Assembly: GCA_950295325.1 (NCBI GenBank)
Contig: OX485803.1
Location: 26,722,001-26,786,000, forward strand
Origin: Polytrichum commune
Lineage: Eukaryota; Streptophyta; Polytrichopsida; Polytrichales; Polytrichaceae
Reading direction: 5' to 3'
Length of the DNA stretch: 64,000 nucleotides
Position 1 is the stretch's first letter; every line of letters begins with the position of its first letter. Under the pieces are notes generated by a model. That model was not told where the DNA came from. It searched no databases and saw only the letters and a list, made by a program, of their open reading frames with translations. Both the position numbers and the translations under genes were made by a program. This document shows positions 10,709 to 19,963 of this stretch, piece by piece.

Positions 10709-12345
10709 CTATGAAGACTTGGGCAGTGATTGGATGAAACCGTTGTATGAAGTCTCTAGATCAAACAAAAGTTGTCTCGCCTGCTGCTCTGTAAGCTCGT
10801 CAGACGCCCCCATCTTGTTCAACCTCGCAATCCACTCTTTTCCCTTCACTTTCCCCTCAAAATCAGGTGAAAGCTGCGGAACCCTACTCAGGGACATGAT
10901 GAGGTCTGACAGCAGCGGATGAACCTGAATTGTGCACAAGCATAGGACAATGGTTGCAAGTATGAGCCAAAAAGAGCATCCTTGCTGACTGATGTACTCT
11001 AATGCCGCAATTTGCTTATGTAATATATCAAGGATACACATTAATCACTAAAAATAAAGTAGGGTATTGGACCAATCTTACTTGAAAGAAGTCTTTGCAT
11101 AGACACTGTGAGCACTCTTAGAGCAGAAGAAGATTTGAATGTTCATAGCTCTGTGCATTCCAACACCTTCTACAGCGACTTCTACTAGATTTCAGTTCTA
11201 CTGGACTACCACTTGACAAACCACATTAGGGTTTTAAAAACACCCGACAAACAGAGGATTGACACAAAAACCTCACAATTATAATCCCAGACCTAACCTG
11301 TAAGAATTGAGTACACATGTGAAACCCACGAGTGACAAGGGTGAAAACAAGAGGGATATCTTAAAGCAAAAATTCTACTGACCTGATTAACTGCCAGTAT
11401 GTTAAGTTTCAAGATATCCATGAATGTGAATTTCTTGGCTATTGACAAAAGTAAGACTTCGCTTGACCACTTGACGAACCACCACATTAGGGTTTTAAGA
11501 AGACACAGACAAAAATAGGATTGACGCAAAACCTCACAACCATAATCCCAGACCTCACCCGATGTGAATTAAGAAAGGCAAAGAATCGTACACAAGTGGA
11601 TGTGGGAACGAATAAGAGAGAATTTCTTCGGGCAGAAGAATTTCTACAGAAATGATCAACTGCCAGCATATTGAGCTTCAAGGTATCCATGGCCATGATG
11701 AAATGTTGCACACACTCCTTCTACTGGATTTCCAGACCCTAATTTCTTTACGCATGACCAAGTAAGACTTCACTCGAACACTTGACGAACAACCACATTA
11801 GGGTTTTGAGAAGACACTACGAACAGAAAATTTACGCAAAACCTCACAAATGGCAAATCCCAGACCTCACCGGTAAATAATTGAGAAAGACGAAGAATCA
11901 AGCATACATAATTTCTACTAACCTGATCAACTGCCAGCATGTTGAGCTTCAAGGTATCCATGGCCGTGATGAAATGTTGCACACACTCCGCTACAGCGGC
12001 CGCGGTGCCGGAATCTGACGAGGCGCTCTTATGCTCGACGGTGGCGGGAATTCCTGACACAAGCAGCCGGTTGAGCGCCGCAGGGCAATCCATCTTATAA
12101 TCCTTCATGAATTGCTCCACATCGGGGACGGTGTCCCGCAACGCCGTCTTGAGCGTCCGGAACTGGGCGATCAGCTTCGTACATGCCGGCTCGTACTCCT
12201 TGGCACTCACCACGTCACGCACATACGCCTTCTCCAGCTTCTCCGTCGTCTTGATGATCGCGAACAGATCCGCGAAGTTGTCGTACATCTCCCGCTCCCT
12301 CTTGTCATGCCATAGCCGCACCTCCCGCGGCTCCCCGTACGCCAT
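10709..12345 (-). CDS. VPS28: VPS28, ESCRT-I subunit, two exons
   Basis: Exon 1 is 12345-11923 (141 codons) and exon 2 is 10924-10709 (71 residues plus stop). They join in phase at ...LNMLAVDQ|VHPLLSDL with a GT donor at 11922 and an AG acceptor at 10925, giving about 212 residues, the usual size for plant VPS28. The N-terminal domain shows VRLWHDKREREMYDNFADLF, AYVRDVVSAKEYEPAC and MDCPAALNRLLVSG. The C-terminal four-helix domain shows LSPDFEGK, WIARLNKMGASDELTEQQAR and FDLETSYNGF. By family knowledge it is a core ESCRT-I subunit that sorts ubiquitinated cargo at endosomes. I chose the ATG at 12345 because homologues start near REVxLWxDKRE; an in-frame ATG at 12414 would add 23 residues. The 998-bp intron carries two extra decayed copies of the exon 1 end, noted separately. 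Confidence 0.92.
11380..11440 (-). pseudogene. Duplicated VPS28 exon 1 end, copy 3 (intronic)
   Basis: The minus strand encodes a diverged version of the exon 1 end (FMDILKLNILAVNQ), and the GT donor is still present at 11382-11383. It lies about 270 bp beyond copy 2 and 540 bp beyond the true exon end. Upstream codons have diverged. It is probably non-functional, but it could act as a decoy splice donor. Confidence 0.7.
11650..11711 (-). pseudogene. Duplicated VPS28 exon 1 end, copy 2 (intronic)
   Basis: The minus strand encodes VQHFIMAMDTLKLNMLAVDH, almost the same as the true exon 1 end (VQHFITAMDTLKLNMLAVDQ). The splice donor is lost: the sequence after GTTGATCA is TTT rather than GGT. 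It lies about 271 bp from the true exon end, inside intron 1. Confidence 0.8.
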
Positions 12346-12624
12346 CGCCAAGTCGCTCAATTCCCTCGCACTTCTACGAATTCTTTCACCTCGCGGAGGC
12401 CACTCCCACTCCAATTCTCTTCTCTTCCCTCCCCTCGTCCTCCTCCTCTCTCACTCCTCCTTATTTTTTTGAACTCGTTTCTTTCTTCCGACAGTAAAAC
12501 TGCTAGGCTACACCTCGGCTCACCGGCCACATCCCGGAACCTGTCCGGCTTCCTACGCTCCACTTCAACCTTAACGTAGCAGGTCAACACGCTATTGGCC
12601 CACGTGTCTTCGTCTCTTTACATT
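12346..12624 (-). promoter_or_regulatory. VPS28 promoter/5' leader with G-box
   Basis: A TC-rich plus-strand tract at about 12415-12470 makes a GA-rich leader for the minus-strand gene. A perfect G-box CACGTG lies at 12601-12606 with an adjacent ATTGG (inverted CCAAT) near 12594. MITE family A copy 2 starts just beyond, so only about 280 bp of unique sequence lies upstream of the start codon. Confidence 0.5.
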
Positions 12625-12980
12625 TTTCCAACTAACCCACTTCTCCTATGATATGAAACACACGATTAGTACAAGATGGTTAGCAAATCCGAATGGAGGC
12701 CGTAGCCACTTTCCTCATGATATTAAGTGTTCATATAATTATGTTATACATTATTAGGGTGAATATTCTCATGCTCGTGAAATTCTCGAATAGTTCTTCC
12801 CAATTATGTTGACTATTGAGCTTACAATGGTTATCATATTTTGAGCACATCGTCCAATCTTTTTTAAGCACGTGTCTTTTTGGTATGCATTCTTGAAGCC
12901 TCACCTACCCACATACCACTCACATATAGATGTCTTGATGAGGAATGTAATGGGATTAGGTACGTCTACATCAATGTCTC
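12625..12980 (+). mobile_element. MITE family A, copy 2
   Basis: Carries the family order of landmarks: AACCCACTTCTCCTATGATA, then ACAAGATGGTTAGCAAATCC, AATTATGTTGACTATTGAGC, GTCTTTTTGGTATGCATTCT, and ATTAGGTACGTCTAC at the right end. The left terminal repeat is eroded. It abuts the VPS28 promoter. Confidence 0.7.
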
Positions 12981-12997
12981 AACCAATGTTGGACCAA

Positions 12998-13450
12998 TAT
13001 AAGGTAAGAGGGTCTTCAAATGGACATATTTTCCCTGCACCTACTTCTCATAGGGACACGCAATGTATGCAAGATGATTATAAAACCCAAATTGTGCACG
13101 TGACCACTTTTCTCATAATATTCATAGCTCGTATGAATATCCTATCCATTGTTTGAATGAAGGTTCTTTGAAATGTTACATGATCATATAGGTACCTTCC
13201 CAATTATGTTGACTTTCATATTTGGAATGGTTAGCGAATTATGAGCATGTCTTTTTGGTGCTCATTCTTAGATGTACTCCCCAACCACCACCCCCCCCCC
13301 CCCAACACACACACACAACCAATCGTGATGGCATGAATGAGGGATGCTTTACCTTGCTCATAATTGTGAGCTCCTATCCATACACTCAAATATAGGTGTC
13401 CATTTAAGATCAACCACCAACTTAGGCACATATAGGTGAATGCTAAGGTA
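12998..13450 (+). mobile_element. MITE family A, copy 3 (diverged)
   Basis: A more decayed copy directly downstream of copy 2. It starts TAAGGTAAGAGGGTCTTCAA, includes CAATTATGTTGACTTTCATA, and ends CACTCAAATATAGGTGTCC plus a tail. A run of C residues at about 13291-13303 followed by an ACACAC tract lies inside it. Confidence 0.6.
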
Positions 13451-14064
13451 TCAATAATCAACATCGATAATGATATCACAAAACCCACCTGTATGTATCA
13501 AAATTGCAATACCATTCAATGTTGATATTTGGTGGGTATCTGAAGGCGAGGAAAATTTTGCATACCTGACTTGTTATTTGGGTTAATATTGTTATGAACT
13601 ATATCGATACTACAATGATTTTACCCAGTGTCTTGCATGGTATATAGACCCCAATGGTATAAAAACTTGAATACCGCCAAATATCCCAAACCTTGCTTGT
13701 ATCATACAAATGTAACATCCTCATTATACATACCCAAATGGCATCAAGAAAAAGACAACATTCATCCACACAATGATCTCAACTGCAATGTCTATGGTAA
13801 ATATTATGCGGCATGTTTAATGTTCAAGGAGACCAACACTAAAAACATTGGGAATAATATTGTGGGTGCACACCCTCAATCTGTTCCAACCCACACTACA
13901 TAACATCAGAGGCTTGCATTGTAGGTCATAATATGTCAATTGGATGGAACATAACTCCTACACTTCATTTCTCACATGTAGCTTGCAAGTCAATACTCTT
14001 ATCGACCCATGTTGGCCCCTCTACGCATGCATGGATGTGGTTGAATGAACTTTGTGTTGTCAAC
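13451..14064. other. Intergenic, no gene recognised
   Basis: Lies between two MITE copies. A plus-strand frame at 13628-13903 is unrecognised. Confidence 0.4.
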
Positions 14065-14455
14065 TAATGTAGATGGGTCTTAAATGGTCACTTTTTTCGA
14101 GTAGACCATTTCTCTTAGGATATGAAATGCATAAGTAGTACAATATAGTTAGCAAATACATACAAAGGTTTTTAGCCACTTTCTTTATGACTTTCAAAAC
14201 TCATTTGATTATTTTATTCATTATCAAAGTACATTGAAGATTCTTATGCTCATTAAATGGTTGGATATGCCCCCCCCCCCTCCAATTATGTTGACTATTG
14301 AGTTTGGATTGGTTATCAACTTTTGTACACATAGCCCAATCTCTTTCAAACACATGTTTTTTTGGTGTGCTTGAATCCACACTTAACCACACAACACTCA
14401 AACATAAATGTCCACTTAAAAACATGTAATTAAATTAGACACAACTATCTTCATG
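14065..14455 (+). mobile_element. MITE family A, copy 4
   Basis: Starts TGTAGATGGGTCTTAAATGG and keeps CCAATTATGTTGACTATTGA and AGTTTGGATTGGTTATCAAC. It ends near TAATTAAATTAGACACAACT. A poly-C tract at about 14270-14280 sits just before CTCCAATTATGTTGAC, the same position as the poly-C tract of the copy at 61799. Confidence 0.75.
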
Positions 14456-14685
14456 GATGATGGTGTCGAAATCACAAGTCTTGCTACCCAACACTCCACT
14501 TGGATCAACGGTTTTTCTTTAGGGTTTCAGGGTCATCGTGCTTCCTCGTATATTTCCTCCACTTCCCTACATTTATCTTCTCACACGTACTTAGTAGCAT
14601 GTCAACATGCTATTGGTTGACATTTTTACATCAACACCTTTGTGCATGGACAAATGTGGTGAGATGAATAGTGTCCCAACTAGAG

Positions 14686-15121
14686 TCAAAAGTGGGGGTC
14701 AAATGCTTTGATTGGGCCCACCCAAGTCCCACTAACTAGGTTGGAAGTTGATTTTTTTGCTTTATCCAATTTGGAGTTTTTTCCAACTACAAACCTTTTA
14801 ACTTGAAAAGAATGATGAGTTTGAGAGCCACAAAAGTGACAAGCATATATATCGGAGTAGTATTCCTCCAAGGATGAAGCATTCCTTTTAACAACCATGT
14901 TTGAAAGATTTGTTACATGATAAGCAAATGCATTAAGTGGTGATCGTTTTTTCATTGTTGTTTTTGCTTGCCATAAACATTACTATAACGGTGATAAGGC
15001 TGGTGTTCCCATTGGTTCCCACCAAAGTTGTTGTTCTCCCATGACTTGACACGAACGCAAGATGTTGGCATAGGCTCGTATATATAAACAACACGATTTC
15101 ATTACTCCATATTGAAACCAA
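14686..15121 (-). pseudogene. Retrotransposon gag-like remnant
   Basis: Minus-strand reading, needing a frame change near 14940-15000, gives an N/Q-rich segment (SWENNNFGGNQWEHQPYHRY) and then a zinc-knuckle-like CHFCGSQTHHSFQ that lacks its last cysteine. This combination is typical of plant Ty3/gypsy gag proteins. It is short, frameshifted and not flanked by an identifiable pol region, so the call is tentative. Confidence 0.4.
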
Positions 15122-17639
15122 CTTTTCAATGAAATAAATACATACTTAGTTGTAGGCTGATGCATCATGAGGTTGGGAACTTTCTAGATGCTATTATGCC
15201 CCATCTATTTTGGATAGCTCTTGCAAAATGAAAAGCTTTAACTTGAGTATTGTTCACAACTTGTCATTTTAATTGACAACCATTTGGATTCGGATTCAGA
15301 AATTGGAGTTGTCACATTGTTTAGTATGTTTGTCGATGTTATATAGCACAAGCCACAATAACATGCCTTCAAAGTGAGCAATTTTTTTTATCTCTTGTTC
15401 AACATAAATCAACCGAGTTCCTTTAGATTTATAGTAGAGGTGCCTATTCCCGATGAGGACCCCATCAACAATCTATAGGATATTGTAATTTCAATTAGGT
15501 TGGGATCCAAATCCATTCAAGCCGGAACCAATAGTGCCACGACACATGTCATGGTTTTGAGTGCTAAAACAAAGAGGAATGAGCGGTTGTGCTAGACTCT
15601 AGACATTGGTAATATATTCAATTTAAGGAATAAAATTACTGGAAATTTTGCAATCCTCTTGATTTCTATCTTCCTACATGGAATTCTTTTTGCATTGCCT
15701 TGGACTTCTCCAGACATGGCACACAATCTCTTAAGTGATCGGTTATGGGCGCCTCTACTCTACCATATTTTGAAGTTTAATTAGTTGTGGCTACTTAGTT
15801 GAGGGCCCCATGTGCCGTTCCGGCTGTCCCATGAAACATGATGGACAAGTTTGCCATTTATCATAAAACCATGCCTCCCGACTAACATCACCCTATTGAC
15901 ATTCTCTCACTATGCATTCCCCTCTTAGAAAAAGAGCAACTATGGGAGGTTACGGAATGTTACGGAATTGTGTTTTACCAATGGAAAATTGACATACGGC
16001 ACCTAGTGTGGACCCGCCATAATACACTTAAAATCTAGTGATGTCCACATCTCACATAAACTCCACCACTATCAAGTCACCATGTAGAGTATTACACCGA
16101 CCTCAATGCATTCATCACAAGCTTGGCATGGCTACGTAACCTCAACAACTTTGTAGTGTTTTTAAGTATGTTCACGGATATGCACGAAAGTGGCAAGTTG
16201 GCAATGGCGAGGGGGAGTTATTGCATACAAGCATACCTACCTCTACTTCGTTCAATAATGAAACCTCGAAATTGCATGGAACATGAAGAATACAATTTTA
16301 AATTGATTTGACATCAAAATCAGCTTCAAAGACCTTGAATCAATCTAAAGAATCATCTGTAGCATATAAGTCACTAACCTATGGTGAGTCAAATTTAGAT
16401 GATGGAAGGATGAGAGGTAAGCTAATATGCAACAATTTCTTCGTGGCGACCGAGGGCCTTGATGAGCCTAGTAGTGGATGAACAATGAACGCAATGGACG
16501 GAGGAGATCAGGGGAGGAGGGTTACATCGGTCAAATCCGACGGTCGAGAAAGCACAGGCAACGTGGCCTCACTAGAAGCCATAAGTTGCTTTCATCGCCC
16601 ATAGACTTCTTCTCGACAAATCAAGTTGTCTTGTTTAGAGATGTTAGAATGTGACAAAGCAATAATAGGTAACCCCCGTGTGAAGATATGTGGTAGTGTT
16701 GTCAAACACATGGTTTAGATCATTATTTTTGCTTCATTTGTTCACGTGGCACTGTTTACACAATAGTTTGGTGTACATACATGACCACATGAATACTATC
16801 CTTTTCATATGTAACAAGTATTGTAATTTCCAAGGGCAAGAACCCAAGAGATTTATGCATGTGTAAGATTCATAATTTTGGCATCCCATGTAGATTGAGC
16901 ATAAATGAGTGAATATAATTTTGATACACAATTTTTATAACAATGAACTTATATATTTTTGAGCAATCCAAGTGGTGTATTAACCTTTACCTTCCCAAGC
17001 CAATGGGAGAGTTTGCTTTAGGTGCATGTCACTCAATGTTGGTTGTGGAATTTTTAGGACAACTTTTTTTAGATTAAAATGGAATTTATTTGTAGGATCT
17101 TAAAACAAGGGAGACGAGCTATTTAAGGGCACGAATAACCCAATTGTATTTATAGAATATAACAATCGATAGAACTAATGCACAAAAATGCCATGTTTTA
17201 TCTCCCAAGAAGATCTTTGACCAAACAAATACAACTAGAAAATGAGCGGAATGCCTATTCGATTCACTAGTTGGGAACAACTCAATAATTGAGCACCTCC
17301 ACAAATTCTCATGCCCAAATGTGCAACCATAGGAGCCTAGCCACCTTGTATTTGAAGTATGTAAATTGTCTCATAATTCTAAGCACATTTATGCAAAGAG
17401 TGCCTTGAATATTAGAGTGTCCAGATGTTAAATTGAATGGTATATGTGAACAAAGGCCATTTTTAAATGAACAAAAAACATTTAACTTCTTATCGAAATA
17501 AATATAGTTGTTGTTAATGCAAAGTTTGCATTGAAGGGACCACTCATTGATTCGGGTCAACACCCTCACATGGGCTCCCAACATAACAAATGATGACCGC
17601 TTCCCACTTTGACATTTTCTCACACATTTTCATCATCTC
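15122..17639. other. Intergenic, no gene recognised
   Basis: Short frames on both strands without family resemblance. A GC-richer patch lies at about 16440-16640. It is probably decayed mobile-element DNA, but I cannot show that. Confidence 0.35.
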
Positions 17640-18124
17640 CAAATTGCACGGCTCGTGTGTCTAAGGATAGATGTCCACGTTGGCTTGATGTGTATAGTTA
17701 TTTTGATCGTGGATGAATGAGTTAGGTGGTTGATGTATGGAAGAGTTCATTCAACAATCCAAAATGGGTTGCTTGGGATATGGAGTTAAGGAAATCCTCC
17801 ATGTGCAATAGCAAGCAACCAATCGCCCTTAAGAAATGGATTTGAAGATGCCTAATTAGGGAATTGATCTACACTAATACGTGTGATTAGGTTTGCCCAT
17901 GATAATTTATCAACATTTCTACACTATTATGAATATTTGTTATCACAATTAAAAATATATTATTTAAAAACAATCTCTTGGTTGGTATTTAGAAAATTAG
18001 GAAAGATATATGAGGTGTATTCTAGTTTTGACCCAAGGCAATTTGCTTGGGTAAAGAAGAGGCAACCTATTCGTGAAGGCAACCTAATTGCGCATATCAA
18101 TTTAGATCACAAGGGGGTCAAGGG
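17640..18124 (+). mobile_element. Possible 3' internal end of an LTR retrotransposon
   Basis: Sequence leading into the LTR that starts at 18125. It ends with a purine-rich stretch (AAGGGGGTCAAGGG) that resembles a polypurine tract directly before TGTCACG. The 101-codon frame here shows no recognisable integrase, so only position and the purine tract support the call. Confidence 0.35.
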
Positions 18125-18640
18125 TGTCACGTTCCTCTTCATTTCTTTTAAAAAAAAAGTTCATTCAAGGATGCACATAAAACACTAGATTGTGAACTTC
18201 TGGCGTTGTACATTACAAAATCTTTACAACTTAACCACAAGATTGTGATTGCCTATGAGCTCAAGCCACTTGACCAATGGAGAAAGACAAAAGATCCTCT
18301 CTCCTCCCCCAACCTCCTTTTCATGTCAAAAGCACTACTTTTACTTTCCATTTCTCGTATAGTCAAAATACTATTCATAGCTCTATCTTTGACTCTATTA
18401 TAAATCTTGTACCTTTCGCTTAATCACAATCTACTAGTTGGAATTGTTGAATTCCAAGTAGATCCATTCGTCCATTCTTATGGTTGGAGTTGTTTGATTC
18501 CAACTAGACTCATTAATTTAATGAGAGATTCTTTAGCTCCCATGAATAACATCCATGTGTTGGGAGTTGTTTAACAATTTCAAGCAATAGCTCAGACCAT
18601 TCCATTTTGACACATACAATGCCATACAACCATACGTCTA
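18125..18640 (+). mobile_element. LTR family B, copy 1
   Basis: Begins TGTCACGTTCCTCTTC and is homologous to the copy at 31178. Shared stretches include ATGCACAT(A/G)AAACACTA, AAAGACAAAAGAT-CCTCTCTCCTCCCCCAA, two units of the GTTGGAATTGTTxxATTCCAAC palindromic repeat, and CATGAATAACATCCATGTGT. The right end is not resolved. Confidence 0.6.
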
Positions 18641-19963
18641 GGATAGCAACGGCAACATAAGTGGTCACCGCATCAGGGCCACCATTCCGATTTGTCTTCT
18701 TTTAATTCTAAACACCATGTTATGTATGTTATATTATCTATCACGGTGAGTGCTTGCTAAAATATGTGTAAATTCCTCACATCATGCGGGGGGCATGGTC
18801 AGTCGATAAAATATTCATGATTAATTCAAACATTCCTTGTTTTGTAACAACACACGGCGGATATTGTTGAGACAAAAATGATGTTAAGTAGTGGTTTTCT
18901 CCATCTGGTAACAACATGTTGGTTGGTTGGGGTGGGGTTTAGGGTGGGAGGAGTGTGGGTTCCCCTTTACATGTGAATACCCCGACAACTTTTTCTATTT
19001 GATTATGCATGGCAGGTGCATTGTAATCAATAATAGCCCACCATGAAATTCAATGGGACATTACATGATCAATCTCTATGGCGCTTTACATGCGATAATG
19101 ACCTTGAATGGGGCGTTTGCATGATTATGGGCAGGCAGGCCCTTGTTTCATATACTACGCCCCCACTTGTAGGCATTATCCACCACATAAGGCCTTGGCC
19201 CAGAAAATCCTATGTTATGAGCAGGCACCTTACATGGCATAATTACTTGTTGTGTATCACGGGGGGGGGACCTCGGACACAATGGCATATGAGCCGTAGA
19301 TCCTAGCAAACATCCAATGGCTAACCTTTGATCCCGGCCTTTTATGCCCTCGGAAAAGGGCAGTATGTGAATAATGGCTCCGTCCTTGGGCTTTCTCCCT
19401 CTCTAGGGCGTGCCATAAGTTGCGGAATGGTGCTGGTATTTGGGCGTTATCTATTATGATGAGATTGCACTTAAGCCCTAATACATATGTTTGTGAGGAT
19501 AAATATGTTTATTCATGTAGTGCTGAGGAAGCTTGATAGAAAGCTTTCCGTGAGGAAGGTGATCTTAAGCAAAGCTTAAGGAGCAGCCCAGCCAAGCTAA
19601 GGAGCCCAGGGCCCGAGTGGAAAGGGGATGCTGACGTGGCTGGGGCTGGAAGGAGGGCCCAGAGAAGAAGGTTCATTCGTCCATTCAAGAGCCGCCCCTG
19701 CAGATCTCTCGCTCGCGAATACACAATCCGACTCACCCCTCCATGTCGGCGCCAGGGCGACGGCCGAGATTCCACGCTGGAATCCTTAGTGGCGCTCTGC
19801 GAGCGGCGGGGACCGGGATTGATCCGAGGTGGCGGGGCGAGGGCAGACGTAAGGGGGGTGAGGGTTTGGGAGGAGCAAACACTAAGGGGGAAGGGGAGGG
19901 CGTCATTGCCTTTTCTCTTTCGGTGAGGAGAGTCTGGGGAGAGTTTGAGGAGCTTGCGAAGCT
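18641..19963 (+). promoter_or_regulatory. Intergenic and 5' region of eIF(iso)4G copy 1
   Basis: 18641-19500 has no recognised gene. From about 19560 the sequence turns GC-rich and runs without a repeat into the start codon at 19964, so the last ~350 bp is the likely promoter and 5' leader. Open frames at 19509-20006 on both strands look like by-products of GC-richness. Confidence 0.45.

Larger units (their letters stand above)
11157..12000 (-). repeat. Three-unit tandem duplication across VPS28 exon 1/intron 1
   Basis: The motif CTGAT(C/T)AACTGCCAG(C/T)AT recurs at 11385, 11654 and 11925, spaced 269 and 271 bp. Each unit also holds an intronic block that starts CTTGACRAAC and continues ACATTAGGGTTTT, then CCTCACAA and CCCAGACCT. 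These blocks begin at 11212, 11470 and 11781, so the unit length varies from about 260 to 310 bp. The units cover the last ~60 bp of exon 1, the donor site and the first ~200 bp of the intron. Confidence 0.85.

Noticed and set aside
14510-14640. A second VPS28-like promoter, because GTCAACATGCTATTGG resembles the VPS28 upstream sequence
   Set aside because: The similarity is limited to about 20 bp and no VPS28 coding sequence follows.
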